Assembly (NCBI GenBank): GCA_029945375.1 | Contig: CM057059.1 | Coordinates: 3,100,001 to 3,164,000 of the forward strand | Length of the DNA stretch: 64,000 bases | DNA from: Agaricus subrufescens | Taxonomy: Eukaryota > Basidiomycota > Agaricomycetes > Agaricales > Agaricaceae | Reading direction: 5' to 3' | Part shown: positions 24,156 through 35,263 of the stretch, piece after piece | How positions within the stretch are numbered: position 1 is the first letter of the stretch | Layout of the letters: every line of letters starts with the position of its first letter | Program-made: the position numbers and the translations under genes | The notes under the pieces: generated by a model | Databases searched by the model: none | What the model was told of the DNA's origin: nothing | What the model saw: only the letters and a program-made list of their open reading frames with translations

Positions 24156-25442
24156 CTAAATCTTGAGGCCATCGTCAATAGTTTGTTGAAAGTTGGATAC
24201 ATGTACAGGGATAGATGTTTTATCGGTAACTCCATAGAGGGATCGGTCAAACTTGAGCATTTTCCCTAGCACCCTAAGGATAAATATTAGTAGCTTGTCA
24301 GAATAAGTAGACGCAGGGACAGACTTTTGAACCCCTCCGGTGGTGCCCTGAGCCTTTTCCCTGCATTGAGCCAAACAGTCATCAACGTTATTCCAATAAG
24401 CAAGATCAGAGCCGCAGTTTGCATAGACGTAACGCTATGATACCATTTAAGGTAAGTAAGTGTGAATGGCAACATCAACTTACCAAGATGGCAAGCCGAG
24501 CACAGAGAGGGACCGAAACACTGCATTGAGATCCCTCAATGACTTTGGAGGCCAGCTGATAGATAGATAAGTTATCATCGATACTCTTTCCAACCTGTAC
24601 ATAATTTAAAATAGAAGTACGAAATATGTTATAAAAACTCACAATTTTCTTGATGCGAGAACGTGCTTGAGTTAAGGCATCAGATATTGCCGCCTTCACA
24701 ACACTCATTGCATATGGGTCTTGATCGAGGTTAGATGGGACATTAGCATTATTATTTCGGATGATAGTCTAAGAAAAGATAAAATAGTATATCGTAAAAA
24801 AAAATCAGAACCACTCACCAGTACAATAGCAGTTGAGCTTCTCTTGTACTCGCGGAGCTTCTCTGATAGTAGGACGCCAAGACTGTATGCGCAAATTGTC
24901 TTCTGTTATTGTTCAATGTTTAGTAAGTCATCATAGTCAAAAAAGAACTCGCACATGCAATGCTTCGTCTACAGTGAACCGAGGTTGATTAATGAGAACA
25001 CGGCTGATCTCACTTTTCATTGCTTGAACATCAACAAAAAGGAGGCCCAGCTGTACACTTGGAGAAGCCTGGTCGGGAAGATATTCAGTTTATAGATGTA
25101 GGAGAATAAGAGTAAACTTGCCTTCATAAAAGCTGTTACTTCGGTAAGTTGATATGGCTGCAACTTTGCACGACGTGCTGCACGGTCAACAATAGTGCGT
25201 ACCACCCTTTGAGCCTGGGGCGTGTTAAGACCATGTACATCGTTGGTTTCACCCGCTGTAGTAGAGTCAGTACTTGGGAAGTCTGGCAGACCAGTCTCGC
25301 CCGCCTCCTCCTCATCAGGCGCATTGTCATCACTGTCACTATCTTCTTCAAGGTAGTCGTCGATGAGTTTGCTGTAGCTTCGCTTTGGCACTTGGCCAGG
25401 CGGAGGAGTCAGAGGGCCAACTGAAGAGGACGATGATGACAT
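24156..25442 (-). CDS. Companion gene of two-gene element, acidic N-terminus
   Basis: Function unknown. ATG at 25442 opens MSSSSSSVGPLTPPPGQVPK, followed by an acidic stretch (DDYLEEDSDSDDNAPDEEE) and a basic helical part (RTIVDRAARRAKLQPYQL). Exon 1 is 25122-25442. The next intron, 25069-25121, starts GCAAGT and ends CAG. Later exons read ASPSVQLGLLFVDVQAMKS, KTICAYSLGVLLSEKLREYK, DPYAMSVVKAAISDALTQAR, VGKSIDDNLSIYQLASKVIE, PLCARLAIL and a last exon ending DDGLKI at 24156. In my recollection of agaricomycete genomes, proteins with this layout (an N-terminal acidic part and a helical part ending in a PLCARxAxL-like block) sit next to homologues of the large gene at 25582. It is probably soluble and nuclear or cytosolic. 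Confidence 0.7.
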
Positions 25443-25581
25443 GGCTGGATAAAAGAGAATAAAGAATGGCGTGAGCTTAAATAATTCCCGGAGTGAACAA
25501 ACAAACCTGAATTTGAAAGGCCGCCCCAAAATCCACACCTGGATATATCCCGACCTTTTTATTCTACTTACGCATTTCAGT
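25443..25581. promoter_or_regulatory. Shared divergent promoter of the two-gene element
   Basis: 139 bp separate the start codons of the minus-strand companion gene (25442) and the plus-strand large gene (25582). The first exon of each is fixed by an in-phase splice, so the short spacing is reliable. Confidence 0.55.
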
Positions 25582-28500
25582 ATGGCCCGAGGTCAGAAGC
25601 AGACACCTTTACCAGGCTGTAAGCAGATAGAAAATGACATTAATTGAAGTCTCACATTAGAGAGGAACAGGTTTCGAAGTAAATCATGGGCTTGACTTGA
25701 TTCGGTGCAAGATTTGCCCTTCCCGAAACCGGCAAGGCTCTGAAGTTGGTGGGTGGCTGAGTCGTCGCACCTGGAAGAGTCATGTCAATACGACATGCCA
25801 TAAAATGGCTCAAGAGGCCGCAAATCAAGAGCAACGCGAGCGAGCACAACAAGTGCTAGACCAGCATCAGTTCGTGACCACCCACCCTTTACAGCTTCCT
25901 TCGCAACCTATCACAATGGGCCCCTGTATACGTGAAAGCTCTAGCCTTGAGGATCAGTTTTGGCATGTTTATGATATAGATCCAAGAAACATTTCAGTCG
26001 GATCAGTAGGGGAAACAACAGATGAAATTCATACCCGCATTGAGAGGGAACTCGATCACAAGCTAGAAACTTGGACATCATGGACAGACATTGGGAATGT
26101 GGAGGAAAATGTAGACGATACAGACCTTGACATATTTGACTCCCATTTAGACTTGGGGGCAAATAGCGTGCATAAGGATGGTGCCAGTTTACGATATAAC
26201 ACACCAGATACATCAGGCCAGTTAATCAATCTTCTTAAGCAGATTTATTGACACACGAGCACTCACCAGATAGCAACACATGGTCACCATACCCATCGAA
26301 GCTTCATCTTTTACTCGACGTCATTGATACTCTCCCAAGGCTCCGAATATCTGGACCAATAATGAAGATAATCATTTGGCTTCTACGTGAATGTGGTGTT
26401 GAAAACGTACCGTCATATAAAAATTTTCGGAATATGCAAGAGAAATTGAATAAAGAAGTGGGCATACCTACAATTCTGTGGAAATCTCCTCAAGGAAATC
26501 AATTCTCGTTCAACGATCCCATTGCGCTGATTGTAAATGTGAGTCACATACATTATCATGACCACACGCATAGAACTTACTGTGTAGGATTGGACAAATC
26601 CTCTGGTTGCACCGCATCTGAGAGTCTATCCAAGTATTCCAAAAGATGGCGTTATTTCAGAAATTTGGCATGCATCCAAGTGGCGCATTGACATGGACCG
26701 CAAATTGCTCAGTCCAATGTACGCAAACGGTGACCAACATTTCTACATTGATGAAATTGCGAGATTGAAGGATGGCCGGTTTGTCGTTCCTCTCCGGTGG
26801 TTGTCAAATGATGCGGATGGTAAGATATACGCTGATATGTGGGTTGTCTATGTTGACGATAATGTGAGTTTCTTCTATCAATTCAAGGACATACGTACTT
26901 ACATGCTTTCCCTACAAGCTCACCGCTACAATCGATGACAAGACAACGCTGTTGATACCTGCAAGCAACCTAGCATTCAATTTTCTCGATCTCGAAGACA
27001 GAAAAGAAATACCATTGTGGAGCGCACAGACTATAGCAGCAGGCTATCTTAAACGAATGCCAAACCCAGACAGAACCATCGCCAACGGTGATGAGTTATA
27101 CATAAGTTTTGTTGATGTTTTTGGAGACGACGTTTCCGGAAATCAGTCAAAAAGCTGGAACAAACACTGGAACATTTATATTACTCACCGAAATCTCCCT
27201 CGCAAACTAATTCAACAGCAATCCAATGTTCACTTCGTATCAACATCGCAGCACGCCACTCTACCTGAGCAGTTCCATGGAGTTTATGAGAGAATCAGGT
27301 AAGCCTTCAATGTGCACGGCGCCAGGCCAAATTCACTCACATGCACTGGTTGATCAGATCAACACATGATCAACCTGTCAAAATCAGACAAGGGAACGAT
27401 CGCAACATTCTCATCAGAATAAGATGTAACTGCGCACCAGGTGACAATCCATCTCAAAGTGAGATTACTGGTCATATTGGAGGGAACGGTAACTATCCGT
27501 GTCGAAAATGTCATGTAGGGGGTTCACAAAAAGATAAAGAAACATCGGAGGGGTTTTCAAAATTCTTTGTGGTACGCATATTATCAGATTTATTCTACAA
27601 AGTTCTTTGACTAGTGGGCACCCTTGGCAGCCTGGTACTCCGAGATCTAGAAATGAGACTATAGGCCACTTAGATGCACAACTCGCTACTGCTTCTCTTG
27701 GAAAAATACAACGAGTACGAGAAATGCAATCGGCTGTTGGGATCAAAGATGGGTTTACCCAACACTGGATCAATGACTTTCTGGACCGCTCACGCAATTT
27801 CCACAAGGATAATCCAGCTCTATCACCTGAATCTATTCAGGCTGCACTGTTGGGCTGGGTCTCAAATAACGCCAGCCTGGTATATAACCCATACCTCTAT
27901 GCGACAGGTAAGCATCAAATTTCCTCACTATTAAAATGTTACTCAAACAAAACAATCATAGATTGGGATATTCCGTGTGATACGCCTGTTGAATTGCTTC
28001 ATACAATTCTGCTCGGCATTGTTAAATATAGTTGGCATATGACGCATACTTCATTTGATGCCGATAACAAACGATTGTACACGTTACGGCTACAAGCAAC
28101 TTCACGAGATGCTTTGTCTGCTGGTGCATTTCAAGCACAGTACATTATTCAATATGCAAATTCACTAATAGGTCGGCAACTCAAGATTTTATCACAGGTC
28201 AATGCCTTTCATGTCCATGACCTCGTGAGCGCGGACCTATTTGCGTTTACATGTGCTGTTGGTGAGCTCACAGCGCTCCTATGGTTTCCAGAGATTCGGA
28301 ACATGGATATTTATTTGGTACATTCTTTTCTATCTAACAGATTCATGATATTATTGACTATATCAATCTAGTGTGATATACATACCGCAGTAGCAAATGT
28401 CCTTGACATTGCTGCTGTCATAAACCCCTCAAAGATAATCAAAAAAATAAAATACCACTATTTGTCGCACATCGAAGAAGATGTTCAACGTTTCGGACCA

Positions 28501-29679
28501 CTCATCGGTGTTATAACTGAAAACTATGAATCTTACAACTCAGTTTTTCGTGCTTGCTCTATCCTTTCAAATCACCTTGCCCCAAGCCGAGATATTGCTC
28601 ATCAGCTATCTAGGCAGGAAACTACGAAGCATATCCTTTCTGGAGGATCATGGTTTTCTCCATTATCAAATGATTGGGTCAACCCGGGCCCTGGTGTACA
28701 GAGGCTTGTCGAAAATAACATCTACTTGAAATCTATTCATGGCTTTCTAGGTACTTCTGAGCCGATTCCTGGTGAGTATCATTATGAATACCTACTAGTA
28801 TTGTTATAGTCCCTTAACCTACCTTCCAGGTGACACAACACTTGATGCGAAGGTTAAAACCAGTGCAGGACGGTGGGAGCACAGCGCTCTACCCTGGTCT
28901 GAGACATTGGGCGCAAAAGCCATAAATGTACTTCCGGAATGGGAAGCATCATTCTGGCACCCGTGTAAGAAGATCGTCTCTCAGTACAGCAATTCTTGCA
29001 GTGTTGGGTCCTGGGTTTTTGCGGTATCGCCATTTGTGGCCGAAGAAACTATAACCGGGAAGATCAAATCAATTCTTCGCTGTATCAACAAACCATCGCA
29101 ATGTGTGGTTTTACTAGATATTTATGAACTTGGATCTACTCGCCATCCTGCCTTCAATATGCCAGTGCTGGCTAGACCTTTTGGAGAAGTTAAACTAGTT
29201 GCTATCTCAGGAAATGTACGTGTTCTATACTTTTCTAATTTCTCAACTTTTAACATTCTATGTTACAGTCAATTCTCTTTGATTACAACGTACAACACGA
29301 TTGCTACTCTGCACGTTGTTCCACTACTACTCAGGAACCAATTATTCAAGAACGGGCCCAGACAGGAGCAATGCGAGCAACTTTGGTCCATTCCAACTTT
29401 GATCGTTACATTATTAACTCTCATTCACTTCACAATCCGCATCTCCTTCGTCAAACCATACCCCGTCACCTTATTGCACCTGTTCTCAAATATGCAGATC
29501 GTAGTACTCTGCATGATACACAAGCAACCATTCTACGGGCAGCTCATGAGCAAACAGGAAAGAACGATCATGGTGCAGCTGATGTCAATTCTCGAGAAGC
29601 TGAAAGTGCTGCTCAGCCACCTCACGCTAACACATCGCATATAAGGCCCTCAAAAAAGAGAAGAATTGATGTTTTGTGA
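25582..29679 (+). CDS. Large zinc-finger, transposase-like protein of the two-gene element
   Basis: The protein is roughly 1,100-1,200 residues from about ten exons. ATG at 25582 opens MARGQKQTPLPG. A GTAAGC intron (25619-25670) joins in phase to CFEVNHGLDLIRCKICPSR. A C2H2- or C2HC-like site is visible (C25, C28, H50, C55/H56). Conserved-looking blocks follow: DWTNPLVAPHLRVYPSIP, EIWHASKWRIDMDRKLLSPM, FGDDVSGNQSKSWNKHWNIY, HRNLPRKLI, GHIGGNGNYPCRKCHVGG, DTPVELLHTILLGIVKYSWH, QYANSLIGRQLK, ILSNHLAPSRDIAHQ. The C-terminus has a basic KKRR signal. A frame change near 26190-26245 is explained by a 56-nt GTTTAC..GCAG intron. I recall this as a repeated agaricomycete family with features of Plavaka/CACTA-like transposases; that class is inference. 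No disruption is seen. Confidence 0.75.
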
Positions 29680-29913
29680 CCTCAGTATAGCCGGAGTTGG
29701 GTTCTTTGTAATTCCGTAGCATTGAGGTTAGAGTTATATTGTATCATACATAATCGCAATGCTTTCATGACATAGCAAACAAGATGTTAAGGACATATTA
29801 ATTTTGCTGGGATGTAGGTGCGTCCGCATATGTATCTCCTGGAGAATGCGTATGTGTGATTTGAAATCATGCTACGTAAGACATTTTTACAATAGTGTTG
29901 GTAGCGGAAAGAC

Positions 29914-30067
29914 AAAGGAGCAGTCGCAAGGGCAGTAGCTATGAGGCAGAGCAGGCGGTTGCAAAGCAGAGGGGGCAGTCTCAAGGCAGGCGCAATATCA
30001 TGAGGCAGAGTGGGCAGTTGTGAGGCAGGCAGGTTGTGATAAGGCAGAGGAGGCGGTCACAAGGCAG
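29914..30067. repeat. Degenerate ~20-nt minisatellite (GGCAGAG-rich)
   Basis: About seven imperfect units of the type GAGGCAGAGNGGGCAGTTGCAA occur in a row just downstream of the large element gene. Units vary in length and in the bases after GGCAG. Confidence 0.65.
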
Positions 30068-30124
30068 AGAATAGAGATATTCGGGAGTGGGGCTCAGCCA
30101 TAGGGCGCATGCATAAAGCGGGGC

Positions 30125-30290
30125 CAGGTCCCCGGGCTGGAGGGGCAGTCAAAGCGTTGCATGGAGAGGGTGAGAAATGACAGGCCCCCGGGGTTGGAGG
30201 CGTAGTCATGAGGGTGCGTGGAGGGGGTGAAAAGCAGCAGGCCCCCGGGGTTGGAGGCGTAGTTGCGAGGAAGTGGGGGGCGGGTTGAGG
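30125..30290. repeat. Three copies of a 56-57-nt GC-rich repeat
   Basis: Units begin at 30125, 30181 and 30238 with CAGGYCCCCGGG and share GGAGG..GTAGT and a following GGAGGGGGTGA block. The second and third copies are identical over their first 26 bases. The long minus-strand frames over this region simply translate the repeat and are not genes. Confidence 0.8.
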
Positions 30291-31278
30291 TGTGTGGAGA
30301 AGCTCCTGACCCCGTAATATACCGGCACAAATCAGGTGCCAACACCTGGTCATGTGGCTTTTGGTTTTTCGGCATTCCTTGATAGGGGAGACGTGGTAGC
30401 CAGGTGAGCAAAGCCCTGCTGCCAAGCTCATCAACACTCATCGGTATTATGTTACCGAATTCCTTGCTGGGACGACAGGGTTATATTTGTTACCTCGGGT
30501 CATTTCGGCATGGCACCTTGTCAGGTACAGATGACCATAAACTTGGTGGTAGCCTGATCAGTCCAGCTTAATAATGTGTGACATCGGAATGGGTGTGTAG
30601 TATTCAAGCAAAATCGTCCCTGACAACCTCCATCATCATGTGCCCGGGCAAGTCTCTTTTCCCGGAGGGGAATTAATTCTCCTACCATGGGTCGCTATCC
30701 TAAGCGAACCGAAATTGCATCTCAACCCACCCACTTGGCACTAGCATACAGCCCATGATCACACGCCGCAAGGTCTAGTCCAACCCAATTAATCGCCAAT
30801 TTATCCATCCGGACCCGTCCACTAGGGAAGCTATGTACACACACACACCAAAAGCGCCCATTTGGAATCGAAATGGAAGATATAGATTAATTATTCGCTT
30901 TACGAGTTTTTTTATATGATTCCTTTGTATGTACGATCCTTTGTTATTTCATTTCATTCCCGCACCGCCGCGTCGGGTACAAACCGAAGACACCTCATAC
31001 AAAATGCAAATCAGATCACTCCTATCTCTTTATATACATCTACCAATAGATTTTCGGGTTTGCTAGACCAATCGACTTCATTAATCTGGAGAAGCCATAG
31101 TCATAGTGCAATGCATACATTTAGCAATGACAAAAAGAATCGATGACGAAGTGTGCAAAAGATTTTACGTCAACAAAGCAATCCCTTTCATCAGGGCATA
31201 GGGCAAGATCAACTTTTTTCCATGGATCTTGTACACTATCAAACTACAACACGCCTACCCGGATCAAAAATCAGCTAA
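30291..31278. other. Intergenic between the element and the J-protein gene
   Basis: No gene is supported. It contains a short AC dinucleotide run near 30836-30848 and AT-rich DNA after 30880, consistent with the 3' flank of the minus-strand gene that follows. Confidence 0.4.
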
Positions 31279-32835
31279 CTAATCCACGGAATAATCCTGC
31301 AACACCCGTTCTTCCACGCCCATGGGGCGTTTATCAGGTGATACTGAACGAGGTGGAGAAGGTCGTGGAGAAGGCAAAGGTTCACCCAATTCCCCTTTCA
31401 TTTCATCCATCCCCTGATGTTGATCCTCAATAACACAATAAGTGCTTCCATCAATGACAGAAGACGTGATATCACCACTGTCCGCAGCCGCTTCCCAGAA
31501 ATTCCTCACTGGACTCTGAATTCCACTTGCGGACGAAAAGAGCCTTCTTCCTCTTGAGATAGCTTGCTCCCAAGCACTCCTAAGTGGACCGGAATCCTTT
31601 TTGAGATTATGCTCGATAACGAGCTCCTGAACTCTTGGCGTGATTTTTTGTAAAACGGATATTGTTTCTTCTTTAGACAGGGGTGTCATGAGCGGCACCG
31701 TCGCTCGACCATTGGTAATGGGCGAAGTCGCAGATGGACATATCGAATGGAAGTCCGTGTGTAAGATGATTGATGCTAATTAATACACATTAGCATTTTT
31801 CGGTAAATCGCGCGGATGAAAAAAGGTTACCTTCACGGTCAGCAACGCTACTCAACACTTGCGTTTTTTCCAACACTGCCTTTTCGACGCGTGGATCATC
31901 TACGGGAGACGAAAAGAGCGGAGCGACGCGACTGAGAGCCACGCTGAAAAAGATGAAAAGTTGATGTAAGAAGAGGATGTGTTGAAACGTGACGCGGTTC
32001 GAAAAGATGTAACCGAAGATGTTGGTTTCATCTCCTGAGGGCGCGAGCACGAGCGTGAGCTCAGACAGGAGGAAGAATGAAAAGAGGATGTAGCGCCACT
32101 AGGAGGGGGATGAATCAATTGTCGTGTTCTGACGACGTGGCGCAAAATGACACGTACAAAGGAGACCGGGCTTGGATTTCCGATCGCAGACCAGAAGAGG
32201 AGCGCGGCAAAAGAGACAATGTGGTAGCCTGATGACTGTAGGACACCCTGGTACAGGAAGTCGCGCTGTGTTTTGCAAGTTTTCCAGGTCAACACGTTGG
32301 GCCCAAATCTAGCAGGTTCAGATGATAATTCGATGCAGTCGGTATGGCTCACTCACCTATCGTATGCGAATCTGACAGTGGGATTCTTCAGAGCTTCAAA
32401 ACTCTCCCTGACCAGCATGAAGAGTTGAGCACCCTCCTCTCCAACACCGGGTCTATCGGGATGAAACTGTTTTGCAAACTGGCGAAAAGCAGCTTTCAAA
32501 CCGTTTTCATCCACATGAGAGGCCACTCCGAGGACCTCATAAAAGTTGGGCGGCAGAGCACGAGCCGACTGGATCATGTTGTACAACAGGTAGCCGAGAA
32601 CGACAAAAGCAAAGGTATAGGCATAGTGCTGACGGTACGCAGGTGAGCCCGGGACGGGGGGCGCGAACGCAGGGAGCTTGTTGGCGAGGGTATTGTGGAC
32701 AAAGGCGAGGAGCTGGCGGGTGGCGAGGTCGGGGACGACTGACCAGCCGACGAGGCCGAGGAGCGCAGAGCCAGAGACCATTGCCCTTGTGTGCGCTTGT
32801 GGGCCTCCGTTTATGCGGCATCCGTCACGTGCCAT
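31279..32835 (-). CDS. Membrane-bound DnaJ (Hsp40) protein, probably ER
   Basis: J-proteins stimulate Hsp70 ATPase. Exon 1 (from ATG at 32835; a second ATG lies 54 nt downstream at 32781) encodes hydrophobic segments near residues 19-36 and 72-87, then a J domain at about 97-160. The J domain reads NFYEVLGV..FRQFAKQFHPDRPG, with the HPD triad at 125-127. Splices with consistent phases join AYDR/FGPNVLTWKTC, SF/WRYILFSFFLLSELTL and VADRE/ASIILHTDFH. Downstream exons contain at least two more membrane segments (HIVSFAALLFWSAIG, ILFLHQLFIFFSVALS) and a cytosol-like Pro/Ser-rich tail ending QDYSVD. The layout recalls fungal ER J-proteins of the Erj5 type, but I cannot assign an orthologue. Confidence 0.85.
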
Positions 32836-32910
32836 TACATCACCGTCCTTTTATGAATGTGCTAGCCGTTTCTGCGCGCCGACACAGCTTCTGTTATCAT
32901 CACAAACCCC

Positions 32911-33984
32911 ATGGCAACTCTTGTAAACCACCCGCGCGCCGTGCCCAGCATCGTGGACATGCTAGGAAGAATGGACATCTCTGCGCAAGATCTGCAAACC
33001 GCGGACGATATTCCTGTGGCGCACATGATGATCGACAATAACAGCAGTCATACACACTTCGTCAAGCACACTGCCTATGAATCAGCCGAAGCTCAATGGT
33101 GTGTATTTGCTTTTCTCTTAATTAGCGTACATGTTCTCACCGAGGTCAGCCTCAGGGGACACCATTGCAAACCCCAGCTTAATCCCGTGGAGTATACGCT
33201 GCCATCAGAGTTCGAGTGAGTTCTGTTCTTAATATTTTGACCGCTGCCTCACCTCATAATCTCAGGATCGATCCTCTTCTTTTTTTACCCGATCTTCTCT
33301 CAACTACACATCCTCTCGATTTGAAAGCCCATCGTATTGATGATCCCTCAATCCAAGACGACATGGCGATAGACGATGCTAGATCTCCCCCACCTGCCTT
33401 ACCCGAACTCACCGACAATCAGTATTGTAAGCACTTGTCTTCCATTCAGTCTGCTTCTGGAACCAACATATATACAGCAGCAGCAGCCTCCCCACTCTAC
33501 TCTACTTACACAGATTACTCGTTGTCCCCTCCAGCACCTTCATTTTATAACTTTCTAGAAGAAGTCGGTATTGGCATGGACCAATACGCCGAGCTCTCAA
33601 GGAGATACTCTCCCGACGTGGAGTGGGAAGATATGCCTCTCAGTGTACGAGAATATCACATGCAGGAGATGAATCTCGCGCGGGTCGGAGACTTGTGCGA
33701 CGAGACGGTAGACATACAGATGTCCCAAAATCCGGGCGAAAGCGCGTCTTCCCATATACCCGAAGAGTTCGACATAACCGTAGCAGCGAACCAATCTAAT
33801 TCTCTAGAACTTTGCGTAAGTATCACATGCCATATTGGCCGCAGTATCATTGATCGCCCCCGCATTCTAGATCGAAACTACGGAAGATTCGAGCTTGACG
33901 CCTCTGCGTGATTTATTTTGCATTGATTCCTTCACTGGCGGTGGAGGAGAACAAATAGAAAGTGCTTTGTGGGCTCTTACTTGA
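32911..33984 (+). CDS. Unknown acidic protein, divergent from the J-protein gene
   Basis: Exon 1 from ATG 32911 reads MATLVNHPRAVPSIVDMLGR and ends at QW. A GTGTGT..TCAG intron leads to GHHCKPQLNPVEYTLPSEFE. A GTGAGT..TCAG intron leads to IDPLLFLPDLLSTTHPLDL and a long exon. A GTAAGT..CTAG intron near 33814-33871 adds IETTEDSSLTPLRDLFCIDS up to a TGA at 33982-33984. Without that last splice the frame would stop at 33911. The product is Ser-, Asp- and Glu-rich, with no signal peptide or membrane segment, and contains short predicted helices (LSRRYSPDVEWEDM). I do not recognise a domain. Its start is 75 bp from the J-protein start, so the two may be co-regulated. Confidence 0.6.
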
Positions 33985-34361
33985 AGGTATCAACCGCGAC
34001 CTACCTCTTGTTCTTCTTAGTTTCTTTGTAAGAGCCATTTATATTCACCCACTGTGATAGCCTTGGCACTCAACTTTCTTTACATCAAGGGATGATTCGC
34101 ATATGGCTATTTATACCCACTCACCCATATAATTCACCATTTGTACAAACAGAGGCATATAACCGGAAAGCATGGATAGAAAGTAACTGCGATGATAGTG
34201 TGTGACTAGTATCGGTGCGCAGGCTGACCGCAGCCGACACAGCTATGGAAACTCGGTGGATCTTGTTTTCGTGTGACTCACAGGTTGGGCCCGATTATTT
34301 ATGGTTGATATCGAGTATCCACTTGTACTATCTAGTGCGCTGACGTGCAACACGGATCGTA

Positions 34362-34625
34362 ATGTCTGGCGCCGTTTTACCGAAGGAAAAAAGCCTGTTG
34401 CTTCACGCCTCGGACTCGATGCCCTTTCTGATTGACGGCGAAACACATATAAAATATTGGTCGTCTGTGGTGTCTTACCATGAAAAATCGGACTTCTCAC
34501 TCGCAAATCTACCCCGAGAAGATTACAAAAATATCGTCAAGCTCGTGACCATGAATTGCGCTGAGAAACTGCGTACATTTATTGTCACATATTTACAAAA
34601 AAGAAGAGTCAAGATAATTCAATGA
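34362..34625 (+). CDS. Possible small protein, unsupported by homology
   Basis: A single 87-codon frame with an ATG (MSGAVLPKEKSLLLHASD) and no neighbouring exon that extends it. Composition is coding-like but I recognise no domain. It may be a gene fragment. Confidence 0.25.
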   Translation: MSGAVLPKEKSLLLHASDSMPFLIDGETHIKYWSSVVSYHEKSDFSLANLPREDYKNIVKLVTMNCAEKLRTFIVTYLQKRRVKIIQ

Positions 34626-35263
34626 CACACGGCTGACCGCAGTATCCTTGCCGGTAAGTATGGTCGGACATCTTGTGGCAAGAAGGGGGTCGTTCATAGT
34701 GTCATACTGGTATCATTTCCAAATATTTCCGGGGATGAATTTCCGCTTCGAAAGGCTTTTTGATCGTCTCCAAAAATAGAACATTAACATTTACTCTCAA
34801 ACGGTGAGTAATGGAGCAACGATGTTTATGTGGTTTTATGCGGCCGTACACAATTAGAAAATTAAAACTTAGTCCTCGTGCTTTGCAGCGTGCTTCATTC
34901 ATGATTTCATGGGAATTAGGACTAGAGAGTCTGGTTGATACCAGGAGTATGGTTGTTGTCTTGCACGTGGTAGGTGTATGCTTGATTCGAATCTCAATGA
35001 TCGCGCAGTGAGAAGGATAGGTAACTGCGGGACTGCGGACGTAAGTTTCATGGTCTTCCACGGGCATCTGATTGGCTGCAACACTCGTGCCGTGCAGGTA
35101 CGATGAGACCAGGCTGAAATGAGCCGAATGTTCGGCATACCAAACACCCGACTCCTTTCATGATGGAGTCTCAAAATTCTTTTCCCATTAAGTATTCTGG
35201 GACTGGTGTAATCGGGTTTTTAAGACCAGTTTACTAACCTCGGCACAGCCTTTGTGTTCCTCA
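34626..35263. other. Upstream region of the HtrL/YibB-like gene
   Basis: No coding support. The last 60 bases are pyrimidine-rich and precede the ATG at 35264. Confidence 0.35.

Noticed and set aside
30057..30441. Overlapping minus-strand frames rich in Pro, Gly and Ala
   Set aside because: They only translate the 57-nt GC-rich repeat. There is no start context or splice support.
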